Shown: positions 11,605-24,914, counted from the first letter of the stretch. The stretch is 64,000 bases of DNA from Pocillopora verrucosa (GCF_036669915.1 NC_089316.1:2858743-2922742); one strand, 5' to 3'. Notes: generated by a model not told the origin, from the letters alone. Translations and numbers: made by a program.

Positions 11605-13965
11605 TCAAGTTGATAACGCAGAAATATCGAGTTTGTTAGAGTCAAGAATCTGGTAATCATCAACTTCTCTTACTTGCTGTTCCTGCGAGCTCTGACCAGT
11701 TATATTACTGCTCCTGATGGCTGCCACCGCAAGAATGATCTCAATGATGGAGCATAAGATGATCAGGGAAGATACAGCCACCATGGATTTCTGCTTTGCG
11801 GTAAAGTTTATGTCCAGCGGCTGGTCCGAATCAAAGAAAAGGGGATCTTTATTATAGTAATCCCTTCTTAGCGCTGAGGCATAACCCAAAGCCATCAAAC
11901 TGGACAAAGCGACCAGATAGTGGTACACGGTTATCGCTGATAGTGCAGCACAGGCTACGCTCACAGACTGCAAGGCGTTCATCTGCAAAGGGCCAAAAAA
12001 AAACCAAAAAATTATAAAAACCAAAAAAAACAAACGAACAAATAGTATAAAATAAAAAAGGCATCACAAAAAGTTGCTACTTCCTCTCTTATGGACTCAA
12101 GGTTCATGTATTGGTATATCTTCCGGGAATCATTTAACGTACATTCGACCAGGCGGAGAATGAATGGATCCCTATGATGCGTAAATAAAACTGTTTATAT
12201 TTCGTACCAGAGTTAAGGAAGGTCTTTGCTTGCTGCTCATATTCAGGCCCATGATTCCAGCAGCCATCACCTTAAAGAAATAAAAATGGCGCATAAAAAA
12301 AAAAGTCCCGTTTAAAAAATTACTCTGATATGCGCAATCTGATTGACTAAACATCCATTGACCCGGTAAACCATAACTAATTTATCTATCAGATAGATTC
12401 CATGTTGCCGATTACTGAAAAAAGAGTGTGAAGCATTCACACAATGCGCACGTATTAATCTTGTGATTTATAAAACTCGCCCAGGTTGTAAATCCTTCGC
12501 TTTTTTATAATGAAAAACCTTTTCTCGTGTCCTCCCGCGTGGGTTTTTACGCCAGTAAACGGATAGAAGGGGCGGTCTATTGCTTAAATGTTTAGCGTGT
12601 TTTAATGTTTTGAGTGCACACCAGGAAAACTAGATGACAATTTTGGCTGAGGGTTCTTGAGCGTTTTCCCTCTGGTAAGTGTATAAAAAGCTATATGCAA
12701 ACTTTAAAATAAAAACTAAAAGACGTGTTCACTCGAGACAAGAATACAAATATTACCGGATTCCCCTAGTAAATTTTTTTATTTTTGATTTTTCTTCCCT
12801 TTTTTATCGCTTGGAAAACCTGCATGGTCGCCGTTTATTGTTGCAAAAACAAAACTGTTACGACCAACACCTTTAAGGACTGTGGCATAACTCGGCATCT
12901 AATTTTTTGAGCATGACCGTTGATAGATTGAAATTGTACTGTGGGCCGGTTGTCTTGGGATTATACTTGGTCAGACCTCTTATCATACTGACAAATGTCA
13001 TTAAAACAACGCTAATAAAACATGCGTTACACCTGCTCGCTGAAGTATCGTATGAGTGAAGAACTGGTCGAACTTTCATCTGCCTCTGTGTTTGAAAGAT
13101 CAATACCTTTTTGTTTTTTCTTTTAAATTCATCAAGCGATAAGTGAAGCCAAGGACAGAAATGTTTTTCCGCAATTTTCCGTTGCGTGTTCTAAGCCACA
13201 TTTTCGAACGAAGCGGAAAATTTATTGAAAACGATATTTGAGAAGTAATCACGAGATTAAATCGTATATCATTACCTTACTTTAAACTTTGTGTAATATG
13301 GATTTTTTTTTTAAATTCAAACTTTATAAGATTTGAATTTTGACAAAAAGTTTATTCATAGTTGAAGGCATATGACACACTTAATTACAAATTATTTATT
13401 TAATTAATAATTAGTCTAGTTTGCAGTATTAGCCAAAATGAAATTGAATCATTCGTACGTGACTGGTCGATCCTTGCTTGCCTTTGGTGCAAAATCATAG
13501 ATAATGACAGACCTTCATGTCTCGGTACAATTCCTTTCTTTAGTATGTCGACAGAGATGAATCAAAAACTATAAAACGCAGTCATTTTCTAAGGCATGTT
13601 CCATCTCATTTCATTTTCTTGGGCAGACAAGTGAGTCAGTTAACAAGTTTTGTTAAGTTGATAAATGGAAACTGCTTGCATTAAATATCCACATGATTTC
13701 GCAATTTTGGTGCCGCATACGAATGTCTTTCCGAAATATCGAGACAAGAATGTTTAATACCTACTCTAACTTAAACTTGAAGTACCAATTCTTCTGAATT
13801 GATTTTTTTACTTACAAGGATCGCTATCCAACAGGGGGTGAAAGTCAAACTGGAATATACAAAACGCACACCGAATCCATCAGTAAGCCCCAAAACGAAA
13901 AGCACTACGCAGTTGACAACTTGGATGTTGGAGATCACCCTCAAGTCGTTTCTGTTGAAAGTCAT
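11605..13965 (-). CDS. MS4A/CD20-like four-span membrane protein, copy C
   Basis: Exons 13816-13965, 12208-12270 and 11605-11982, all phase 0 with consensus borders, give 196 residues. The last exon is close to that of copy A (same length and same C-terminal ending), so A and C look like the canonical form and B the derived one. Helices lie at the same positions as in copy A. This is the rightmost copy: homology to the array stops at about 14500. In all three copies intron 1 (about 1.5 kb) is itself conserved, as expected from recent duplication. Confidence 0.72.
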
Positions 13966-14499
13966 TTCGAGTCAGTTCAGTCACGGAGATCAAAACGCGT
14001 GCTGTTTGATCCACACACTCAATGCGGAAATAGAAAGTCATCACGTGTATTCAAATTAGGCATCTGATAAATTACAATCACAACTGGTTTCGTCTGAGGG
14101 ACCTGGGTAGGAGAATTAAGAGATATTGAAAGCGTTCTAGAGCTCATAAAGTCGTGACGGCACGAAGTGCGAAAACCATAGTAACCGGTTTGTTTTCTAT
14201 ATTTTGTAACGTTTGCTCTAGGAAAACTTCTCATTCTAGTCGAGTGGAAGAGACGGCTGATTCGCGAAAGTTCGAGTTTCAGTGTTCACGACCACATTCA
14301 ACTTATTAATATGTGAAGCCTAGAGTTGATCAAGAGAAATTCCCCGACTCATTAAATATAAATCTGTCTTATTTTATTTTTCGGTTTCTCGAGGAAGCTC
14401 GCAGTCCGGAGTAAACACAAGGCAAATGATTAAACAGCGAAAGTGTTCTCACATATGATTAAGACAATTAATTCCAAGGTTTCAACTCAAGCGTGAAAA

Positions 14500-15619
14500 T
14501 TGATTATATTGATGATGTCTCAATTAAACAGAATAGTCTGATTGGTTAAAATCGATGTTGACCGCAATTACGATTTTCTCACTCTGACCAAATAAGGTAA
14601 TTCCTCAGAAAAAAAAAAAGTCATCTAACAATTTTTTTAGTCTGCCTTTAAATGTTTCCTACCAATGGCTGTTTCGAAAAATGCAATGAGAAAGGCAGGT
14701 CACCTTGCTTGTTTGAGAGAAATGACGGGCAACACTTACCTCATTTATGCCTCTACTAGCAATTTTTCCCGCGCTTCATTTCAAGGTACATTTTTTGGTA
14801 GCTGGAATCAAGGGTTTTCGAAGTAAAAATTAAAAGAAAAGACTTAAAAAGTACAAAGTCTCGAGGGTTGACTATCCATCTCTACCTTATAAAAAATTGA
14901 TCCTGTAAAGGAATTTCCTGGAAATAACCGTCCCTTATACTTTTACCTCTTTAATATTCTCGTTTTTTAGGCTAAATCTTTGTCGAATTCCCGATCTGGA
15001 AAATAGTTCTTAAGTTTTAATTTAGCACGTTCGACACCCCTTTTTCTTAGAGATGTCTTAAGATGTCCACATATAATACTTTTCATCTTCTGCACTGAAT
15101 TTATAATCAGGTAATTTATACGAATAGCACGTAGCTCTTTTAGGGGCGATACCTTGGGTACGCCCTTTCTTCTCCGAATTTTCTGTTTATTTTGCTGTTA
15201 TGTAACGGTCTTCGAGGACTATTTTCTGTTAAGATATCTTTTCAACTATGAATTTAATTTTGTTAGTGAGTTTTTTGTCTTTTCAGTTGATATTACCAAT
15301 CTCGTTTAAGTTTTGCCCGACCTTGACCGTAAGACTAAGAAATTTTGAGCAGAAAGTCATTTTGTGAAGCGTAAACATCTCTAAGGTGTCTACTTAGTAT
15401 GCGAACTCCGTTTTGCGTAGCTTAACGTGATTCGCTGGTTAAGTGTAAGAGGATGACGAAGGTTAGAGATTGACAGCTCAGTATGTGTCACCTTTAAAAG
15501 CAGTGACCCACAATTACCTAGAGAGATGAGAGCTAGTCCCCGTTGTATTAACCTGTGAGTAAGAGGGAATAAAGAAAGAGACAACATCAACGAGTGTTAG
15601 AATTTTATTTCCAACAAAG
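14500..15619. other. Unique intergenic sequence right of the array
   Basis: AT-rich sequence without similarity to the array. Only short stop-bounded frames are present on both strands. I see no exon-like stretch with splice sites, no RNA gene and no clear repeat. Confidence 0.6.
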
Positions 15620-16640
15620 TGCAAATAAAACACGCATAATGCAATAGATAATCACTTGGCTATTGACCGGCGCTCGAACGGCAAACCATTTTCTTATTTG
15701 TTGTGCGCAAACCCACTCTCGTGAAATAAATCAAACAATAAATCAACTAATATTTATCGAGGTGAAGGTGAATATAGTGGTGGATATCAACCTGGCGGCA
15801 TTGCAGCTTAGTAAATATCCACTGCTCTCGCTGACACTGAGGTGAATAAGCGTTTTATTTGTATATACCACAGAAAAAAAAAAAAGAATGGTTTTTATCG
15901 GCTTCTCGGAGGTGGATGGCACTCGCTAATCACTTCCGAACTAGCCAATCATCGTGCGCGAAAAGCACTATTCACCGATATGGTATAGGGGAAGTCAAGA
16001 TATTTTATCTCCATATGTTTTAAAAATACCATTGACCACCCAGAAAAGCTCTCCAATCGTCGATCGCTTCTGGGTGAACATATATTTTTTTGCTAATCTC
16101 TTAACCGTCTGTGATTGATGATTCCACTCATACTTTCCTTCAGGCGTGCGTTTTAAATATGATCGCATACATACACTATTTTTTTCGTGAAAGCACATCA
16201 AATTTGCTGTTCACGTAGAAGTGGGTGCTCTTTCCATTAAGAGCTGACTCAAAGCGGAAATATTGTGGTTTTATCTACTCATACTTTGGCCAGCTATGAT
16301 AGCATAGCTAATACTATCTTCCTCCCATTTTAATGACCTTTAACCGTATTCGTGAGATATATTACGGGCTGATAGGCTAACCTCTAACCACCTAAAGTAA
16401 AAGCAACGTTTTTTGAAGAAGTCCAGTTTAATTTTTTTGTTTTCATACTTATTCTGTTTTGTCTCAGGTACATCCTCTCTTTGATTTGTTTTGTTTTGTT
16501 TTTGTTCCTTTTTTTGGTTGTTATGTTTTTTTAAAGGCAAACTGTTGCTCTTCCGGCTTATCAACATAACCACCCGCAAAGCTGCGGGTGGGGAATAGTC
16601 GTCCGCTTTGCAGTATATAACAAAAGTTATTGACTAACCG
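15620..16640. repeat. Tandem 1.13-kb duplication, first copy
   Basis: From 'gcataatgcaatagataatcac' (about 15636) to 'aagttattgactaac' (about 16640) this matches the following copy with a spacing of about 1128 bp. It contains the degenerate palindrome/MITE block (15777-15823 onward) and a short perfect hairpin (ccacccgca / tgcgggtgg) near 16570-16590. The 68-codon minus-strand frame at 15995-16201 recurs in the second copy, but drift does not favour synonymous sites, so I do not call it a gene. Confidence 0.75.
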
Positions 16641-16744
16641 TGGGGTCAATACAGATGTATAGGCGCATATCAAATCGGCATTATGCGAAGCCAAATATAA
16701 TCGTCTCAGGGAAAGCGCAAAGGTGTATATCTGCAAAATTCAAG

Positions 16745-17765
16745 TGCAAATCAAACCTGCATAATGCAATGGATGATCACTTGGCTACTGACCGGCGCTC
16801 GAACGGCAAACAAATTTCCTATCTGTTGTGCGCAAACCCACTCTCGTGATATAAATTAAACAATAAATCAACTATTATTTATCGAGGTGAAGGTGAATAT
16901 AGTGATGGATATCTACCTTGTAGCATTGCAGCTCGGTAAATATCCATTACCCTCACTTACACTGAGGTGAATAAGCGTTTTATTTGTATATACCACACAG
17001 AAACAAAAAGAATGGTTTTTTATCGGTTTCTCGGAGGTGGATGGCACTCGCTAATCACTTCTGAACAAGCCAATCATTGTGCGCTAAAGCACTATTCACC
17101 TGTATGGTATAGAGGAAGTCAAGATATTTTATCTCCATATGTTTTAAAAATATCATCGACCACCCAGAAACAGCTCTCCAATCGTCGATCGCTCCCGGGC
17201 GAACGTGTATTTTTTTGTTGATCTCCTACCGTTTGTGACCGATGATTCCACGCATACTTTCCTTCAGGCGTGCGTTTTAAATATGATCCCATACATACGC
17301 TATTTTTTTCGTAGAAGTACATTAAATTTGCTGTTCACGTAGAAGTGGGTGCTCTTTCCACTTAGAGCTAACTCAAAGCAGAAAAATTGTGGTTTTATAA
17401 ACGCATACTTTGGCCAGCTATGATAGCATAGCTCATACTATCTTCCTCTCATTTTAATGACCTTTAAACGTGTTCACAGGAAATATTACAGGCTGATAGG
17501 CTAACCTCTAACCACCTTAAGTAAAAGCAAGGGTTTTTGTGGAGGTCGAGTTTATTTTTTTTGTTTGTCTCACGTATACATCCTCTCTTTGTTTTTGTTT
17601 TGTTTGTTTTGTTTTGTTTTTACTGCTCTTTTTTTGTTGTTGTTCTGTTTTTTTTTTTAATGGCAAATTGTTGCTCTTCCGGATTATAAACAAAACCACC
17701 CGCAAAGCCGCGTGTAGGAGTAGTCGTCCGGTCTGCAGTATATAACAGAAGTTATTGACTAACAG
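16745..17765. repeat. Tandem 1.13-kb duplication, second copy
   Basis: Second copy of the block at 15620-16640, with small indels. The hairpin near 17697-17716 has lost pairing. The short join between the copies (16641-16745) carries the same 'aaatcggcattatgcgaagcc' repeat as the MS4A array spacers, so this repeat family is dispersed rather than array-specific. Confidence 0.75.
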
Positions 17766-18976
17766 TGAGGCCAATGAGGCTAAACATTGAAACTGGGTTT
17801 TTTTTTTTGGACCTTCTGTTATCTCATTCAGTTTTGTTCTTTCCAGAGAGTCCAAAGAAGTTGATAAAACAAAGCTAGAGAAAAACAGGGCTATGCTCAA
17901 GCGCTGACGTTTGAAAGAGGAAAAAGTGAGAAAAATTCAGAAAAACTGGCTTTTCCCGCCCAAGTAGCAAACCAGAATACTTAATTTCCCTTCTTGCATG
18001 CTTGTGTAATCGTCTCAAGGACATAGATATGTAACAAATTCATATATCATAATTAACCTATCAGACAACAATAATGTCAAGAAATGAGATAAAATAGACG
18101 TATTCACCTGTGTATTTTTTTTTTCATTCATCACCTCTTAGTGGACGCTTTGCCCTGTGCGGCGAGTGTCACTTGCGAAGGATGTTTTGCTTCCGTAAAG
18201 ATCTCCTCTACGGGGATCGAGAGAGGTGAATGTGAAGTATCTAAGTATGCTGAAAGACAGATCTACCTCGAACGGATGTTTTGTTACGACACTAAGTGGT
18301 CGTTTTCAACGTCGAGAATTTGAATACGAAGTCCAGTTAAAATTAACAGACCCTCCGGTTATTCTTCTAGCATTTTCCTTCCACACACCTTCGTCATTCC
18401 TTGAGTTACACCCATGACGTACCCGCAAAAGATTTTCCGACAACTTCTAATAAAGCCCATCTGGAGCTTTTAACCAGAGGAACTAGAGGAATCTGGCTGT
18501 ATTATGGTTTCCTCTGTTTTAACCATGTTGTCTCATGAGGATTTAGGGATTCCCTGGGTTTAAAAACTCGCGGAATTACGTCTAAGAACTTCCAGAGGCA
18601 AACTAAGACCTGAGCACTTATTTTAAAACTACATTCCCGAGCTGCCATCGCGATTTCTTGATCGAATGCAAAACTAAGACATTTCATTCCCTTAAAAACC
18701 TAACGACTCGAACATAAAGTAATAAAAGCAAGAAAACAGGGAACGAAGTGGGGGAAAATATATATCCTTCCTCCTTCTCACGTTTTGCGCTAAACAGGCA
18801 GTGGCGTGATTTTCTTTTCCCGCCCCGCCGAAAGCCCCTTGATGTAAACCGCGAATGATTTCCGGTGATCAAGTAACAGGTTGGAAAATAACGTAAAGGA
18901 AATAGCTGTCATACCCTGACAAAGTCGCACCCAAACAAAACTTAGGCCATAAGGTGATCGCTCTGAACAGAAAACG
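17766..18976. other. Intergenic region upstream of the membrane collagen gene
   Basis: Stretches around 18140-18420 are less AT-rich and contain two overlapping plus-strand frames of about 60 codons, but I find no splice-site context or recognisable domain. The last few hundred bases should hold the promoter and 5' UTR of the gene starting at 18977. No convincing TATA box was identified. Confidence 0.45.
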
Positions 18977-21900
18977 ATGGAAGGAAGGAGGCGACTCGAA
19001 AATCATTATTCTGAGCCACCTAACAGACATAACGTTGAACTCCATTTTTGCGAAAACCCGGCGTTCAACAGCTTAGATAGAGCTCCTTTTACTCCCAACA
19101 GCAGCGTGTTTAAAAATCGCCCTCCAAAGCAACCACATGTTGAGAACACGAGGAGCCGTCGGTATCAGACAAACGACAGACTGTCTCGGTCTTCTTCAAG
19201 ACGAATGCGATGTCTGGTGGCTTTGAATATTCTGTTATTGGTATTGACAGTCCTATGCCTAGGTCTTACAAGTTACGTGTGCTATAGGATGATTTTTCAG
19301 AAAGAGGCTGAAGTGGGATCAAACGGTTGCGACAGTGATTTGCGCGCTGAAGGTAAGTGACCTTTGTGAACGCGGAAACACACAAAATACTACTAATAAT
19401 GAAAAGTATACTGATTTGTTAGTTAATAAATATTAAAAGACTAGTAAGTTGAAGAAGAAGACAGAAAGGATTGAGAACCCCTTCTTTATAGAACGGAAAC
19501 GATACAAAAGACATAAGACGTTTTTGGTTCTAAAGATCATTGCATGTGGGATGCTGCATGAGCCTTGAAGTATACCGAAAGGAAATGGAACAACGTACAT
19601 CCCATATTGACGTTCTTCCAATGTTTTCGTGGTTTGACATAGGAGTTACAGCATGTCCGTCTTAACTTTGACGTCCTGGTTTAAGTACACAACGTTGACT
19701 ATGTGCGATATGAGAAAGGCGTCAGACTTCATGTCTCTTTCCCATCCAGCTCTTTTTTGTCACGAAGCAACAACGAGAAGAAGCAAATAGACAAACAGAA
19801 ACAAAAATCAGTGAAGGGAAAGGAATATAAAAACAAATCTTCCTTTTTTTTTTCTTAAAAACCATAGCTGCAAGAGTAATGTTTTTTCTTGTATTTCCGC
19901 AAGGTTGCCTCGTGCATGGAGCGGTAGCCTTTGAAGTTCCGACAGACAGGCTGAATAGATTTCGATGAACGCCCGGTGAAATTCCGTGAGAACAAAAATT
20001 TGTTTTTAAATTCCTGAGAGTGTTTTAAGGTTACCCAGGCAGCGATAAGAAAACTAGGTCATTTTATATTTAAACTTGGCCAGACGAAACATACCACACG
20101 CCGCCGTCTTAGAGTGAATAGTTTGTGGTGCATACTCATTGGGAAATGTTCAAACAACTTGGTACGTAGAAATGACTTTTTTCCGATCTTACGGAGATGA
20201 AGATATATGGAAGCTCGTTTCTGCTCATTAAGAAGTACTTATTTGACGAAAGGTTTCTTGGTTCGTCCATTACTCGTAAATTACAACCTGTTACAAGTTG
20301 TTCAAGAAACTGTATCACACTGTTCTGCGTCGACGATTTTTGGCCATGCCAAACCTTAACTACGAAACTGAAGGATGTGATAAAAACAGTAACATTGTGA
20401 TGATAGCAAAATGCCACAGAGGTGATGCTAGTAAAAAAAAATCGAGAACGGCGACGTGATAAAAAAATTAACAATGACAAGGCTTGTTTAAATTGAGAGT
20501 GTTGCGACGGCGGCTGCGGAAATCCCAAGTAAAAGCCGTTAAAATAGTAGTCGAACAAGAGTTGTGCACGTGCATTCAACATATGTTCGCATTGTTTTCC
20601 ACAGACGTAGTATCAAGGCTGAATAGTCGTGCAGAGGAAAATACTTTTCCGCATCGTTCACCGCTTCAGAAACCCTATACAGCGGTGTCATTTTTTTTAG
20701 ATTAGCCCTAAAGAGGTATTATAACCTCGAGAAAGGATTTACGTCTAGGAAGTTATAAATTTACCTGTCGGAATGTCAACTAGATCCTTAGTTATGTTTC
20801 GTTTGGACTTGATTTAAACTAGCAAGGTCACTAATTATCATTTTCCCTCGTAACACTATTTCCTTAGAAACATTGATGCGATATGAGCAAGTTTTTTTTC
20901 ATCGTAAGTCCCTTTTCTGAAACCTAACAAGCCAGTTTTTTGAAAAAGGAAACTTGTTAACCTTTCAATTCCCATGAGTGACCAAGACACATTTCTTCTT
21001 CAAGCAGAAAAGTGAAGAGTATGTAAAAATATCAATTAGGGGATTATTAGTTGACCCAATACCAAATTCTCTGAAATAACTTCATAAGAATAGAATAGTA
21101 GACACTAAGGAGAATAACTAATAAGATCTTGGGATTGCAAGGGTCAAGGACTCTATAGCTCATCGAGTTTCATCGTGCCAGACAATAAAAATTGGATCAT
21201 AAATTGCCGGATTGTCGCTGTGTTGAAGTATCGTTTGACTGAACACGAAACAACTTTTAGTTTTCAACGACCCACCTGGGATTTTTCAAGCACCTAATAA
21301 TCCTCTCCTCCGTCAAAAGAAAATAAAAATATATTCTTTCTGGAAATTCAGATAAAATGCAATGTTGGTGGAAGTGATTTAAATGCATAACGTTCCAGAC
21401 TATCTGTGACTCCACTAGCTTCACAGTCTTACAGATATTTTCAGGGGGGTTAAACTTATCATTTTACTGGGGTTAGTTAATTCCGTTAATCCCCAATAAG
21501 AGATTGTTATGATTGTGGTTTTTTAAACTTTCAGACCCCCATCAATGGTCAAGTTTGCGTTGAGTCCAAGCAGACTTGACCATTCAGTGATAGACTGGTC
21601 CTGCGGTTGGTTGTAAATAATGTTCAATGTAAACATGATGGGCAATGTAGACTTGACGCGTGAGGTTTTGCTTTTTTGTGCCCTTCCCTTAGGCCAGCGT
21701 GCGCACTTCCTTGAAACTCATTTGAAAAAAAAATATAGGAAATAGCGGGTTTCATAAATGACCAAGAGATCAAGAACTCAGATCATGACCCTTTGATTTA
21801 ACCGTACCCATTTTATCAGCTATGGAACAAGCAACGTTACAATAGTCTAAGTTGTGCATGGCACACAGAGTGCCAAAACTTAATATTTGACAAACTTAAC

Positions 21901-24847
21901 ATAATATTTTTCAACTTGCCATTTTTTAAGGTCGTTCTTCTTACGCACTCATTTTTTCGCAGGTGAGAAGTTCCAGAAAATTACCTCTGAAAATATGAAA
22001 GAACTGCGGACGAATATTTCGAGCATGGAAAACTTAAAAAAAAACTTTACCTTCCTTCAGGAAGCTATCAGTGATTTAAACGCAGTAAGTAAATTCATTC
22101 TTTAGGCAACAAGGTCAGGATTCACGCCCTGAGAGCAGCACGAAGAAAATAAAGAAACGCATACGGATGAAATTGACTGCGTAGGAATTAATTTTTTAGC
22201 GCGAGATGGTGAATTCGTATCAACAGGCCGACATGCGACGTTTTGTTTAATATGAGGATATAGATAAAATATCTAAATCAAGAGTAATTTTAACACACAT
22301 ATCATGAGAAATTAACGCAAAGATCACCTTCACGAAAACTCAGCTCGTGCAAATGCTGCTTTAACTTCCGAAGTAGGAAAAAAACAGCTTGTATTCATAA
22401 TACATCTTCTCTGTACATGTTAGAAAAAAAAGAGAGAGAGAGAAAAAAAGGAAAAAAATTGAATTAAAATTTTATCTTATTTTGGTAAAATACCCTTTCA
22501 CTGCACCCAATGAAGATGTCATGTTGTCGAAACAGACAAAATTTTGGTCTCTGAATAATTATAATAATTATTTTATATATTCCTCCTTGTGATATCTAAA
22601 AATTGTTTTATTCATGAAATATGGCTTCAAACACGCCGTGTTTTTTTTTTATTTTTATATCTTTATTATCAATTTTTCAGGAAAGAATTCATCTGCTTGA
22701 ATCTGTAGAAATGATTTCGAATAATCTGACAAAGTTGAGAGAAGAGTATGAGAAGACTCGACAACAAGTTTTACACAACGTAAGTACTGCGCAAGAAAAT
22801 TCTGTCAACCGCATGCAAATTGTATTTTGATATTATTTTGATAAATCTGTTGTCGTTGAATTGTCATAAAAAACCCAGAAACTAAAAGCTGAATGTTTTA
22901 TGATTTGGTTTCGGTATTCAAAAATGAATGCGTTATGAGTTTGATGCGTTATTCGTGCATTAAATAATTGATTTATTATTTTTGTCGCAGAGACGAGCGA
23001 TTACTTACCTCAACGTAAGTTCTTTAGAGCACGAGGATTTGTCCGATTTGTGGCGCAAATTGAATTCGACAGAAAATGAGCTCCTAGATGTCAAGAAACA
23101 GGTTAGTTGTCTAATAATCTACAGTCTCGCATAATCGAAAATTTTTTTCCTACATTCCGCGCCAAGCCGGACCTTCCAAAATTTCATCTTCCACAATTGA
23201 TACAACAAAGAGAAATGTTCAAATGAGCTAAGATAACCTGCGGCTCTGAGAGGGTTTAATTTTTCGAAAACAAAACCACACCCAACAAAAACAAAAAGAA
23301 TGACGAAAGAAAACCAACAAATGTCGCAAATCGGGTCAATTGGATCTCAGCCCTTTACTACGCACGCCTGCATTTATAATTGTGTTCAATTGGTTGCAAA
23401 GGAGTGAAGATATCACAATATCATTGAGAAAGTTTCCCAGTCTAAGTGCTTCCAGATCAATCACAGAACGTTGCAAAGCAGAATCCTTGGATTATTTTAG
23501 AAACACATCTACTCTGATCATGTGGAGTTTAACGATCATGATCCTTTTAGTTTAGTAAGGACAGGGTTTTCGTGGTCTAACTGCTCCTTTTTCTAACACA
23601 GGTGATTAACATGTCCAAGATTGTCCCACCCAGGGGACCTCCAGGGTACAACGGTACACAGGGCCCAGTTGGTGGTCCCGGACCAGTAGGACCGCGTGGA
23701 TTGCCAGGTCCTGGAGTCAATCTAACGCTTTGTCAATACAAAACAAATAAATCAGAAGGTTTACCTGCCTCGTCAGTCATGACGCAGTCGATATCTGTAA
23801 CAGAGCAAAAAGTAAGAAAGAAATTCCAACGTTTTTATCTACCTTAAGGGCCGTTTACTATGATATTAAACAGTTTCCACGCCGATCAAGGCAATCCGTA
23901 GTTTGACTATCTGCCTGTCTGACTGACTTAGTAGACAGAATGAAATACAAACTTGCGGTCAGACAGACACACAGACATACTTTCTAATTGTCTCACTAAG
24001 TGTCTGAAAGACAGACTGATTGCCGGACTAACTAAATGGCTTACAAACGGATTGATTGGCTGGCGGACTAACTGACAGCGGGCTGGCCGCCTGATTGACA
24101 TAGCTACTGAGTTCCGGACTATCTAACCTCGTTAGTTTCCTTCTGTCTGTTTGATTGTCTGACTACCTGACTGTCCAACGGCCCGACTGTCTGATCATTT
24201 GTAGCCGATCTTATTTTTGACCGCCCCACCGCCAGACGACTGACTAACTGTCTGACTAAACAAGAAGAACGTCTGTGCATCTGACCGATAGACCGACCGA
24301 CTTACTGGCTGAATAAACAAACTACGGACCGAGCAACTGAAGGACTTTCCGACTGGTTTATTATAAAACAAAGAAACGTACGAACGCATGAAAGGACGTA
24401 CTAATTTTGAATAAAATATGAACATAGCTGTAAGAGAAAAGGCCACAGGTGCACCATTAGTTTGTCATGAGAATAAGACGCTACTTAAAACATGAATGAA
24501 ATCGATATTATCATTAAATACTTTTCAATAATATACGATCTGACAATTTGTCTCAACCCTAGGGATTGGAGAGGTGGGCAATAATACAGAGAGAAACTCT
24601 TTAAAATAACTTAATGCCCTGTTAATGCTAGTTATTTATTTTCGTTTGTTTGTCTTTATGTTTGATTGTTTATTAGGGCACAAGAATAATCAGCGTACAT
24701 TGTGACACAAATGACGCCAAAAATTGGCGATTAGAATCCACTGTTAATGGCCCAGAAAGAAAGTACGTGTGTAAGTGCGAAGGAACACTTACAACTGGAG
24801 AACCAACCATGTATTGTTACATTCATTACTGGGAATGTCCTACTTGA
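18977..24847 (+). CDS. Type II membrane protein with stalk, short collagen domain and cysteine-rich C-terminus
   Basis: Six exons join in phase with consensus splice sites: 18977-19352, 21963-22084, 22681-22779, 22991-23101, 23602-23811 and 24677-24847 (stop TGA), giving 362 residues. Residues 1-76 are a basic cytosolic tail without a signal peptide. One helix lies at about 80-103, so the C-terminus is outside. Residues 126-236 (exons 2-4) are charged, Leu-spaced and probably coiled coil, with NIS, NFT, NLT, NVS and NST glycosylation sites. Exon 5 has nine uninterrupted Gly-X-Y triplets (about 248-274). The C-terminal domain has Cys at 315, 338, 340, 353 and 360 plus one at 280, and ends in HYWECPT. 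The architecture is that of MARCO-type or gliomedin-type trimeric membrane collagens, but the C-terminal domain is neither SRCR nor olfactomedin. Function unknown; adhesion or matrix or particle binding is inferred. Confidence 0.82.
19353..21962 (+). other. Intron 1 of the membrane collagen gene
   Basis: A 2.6-kb intron with donor gtaagt at 19353 and acceptor cag ending at 21962. It contains one MITE copy at 20957-21148. Overlapping frames of 148 codons (minus, 20136-20582) and 67-73 codons (plus) have no family likeness. Confidence 0.7.
20957..21148. repeat. MITE-like repeat (TTAACCCTTTAACTCCC family)
   Basis: It starts ttaacctttcaattcccatgagtgacc and ends gatcttgggattgcaagggtcaa. The ends are near-inverted and the inside carries 'caattaggggattattagttgac'. 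The same family occurs at 24915-25081, 40722-40930 (opposite orientation), 42307-42486, 43388-43735 (interrupted), 45064-45262 and 56204-56414. Confidence 0.75.
23880..24400. repeat. Degenerate CTGACTGACTGT-type minisatellite in the last intron of the collagen gene
   Basis: About 500 bp of variants of 'gactgactgtctgactaac' lie between exon 5 and exon 6. Related short tracts occur at 6690-6780 and 11560-11600 in the MS4A array and near 59025-59055. Confidence 0.7.
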
Positions 24848-24914
24848 CTCCACTCCATTATATACCATGGCAGTTCTGCTGGGCTGTCTTTGGCCTAACG
24901 ACGGACAATTGCAT

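Noticed and set aside
17517-17900. 127-codon minus-strand frame rich in Lys, Gln and Thr
   Set aside because: Arises from poly-T/GTTTT-rich sequence in the tandem duplicate; low complexity.
20136-20582. 148-codon minus-strand frame in the collagen gene's first intron
   Set aside because: No family likeness, no splice borders; composition is that of AT-rich intron. A single long frame in 64 kb is within chance.
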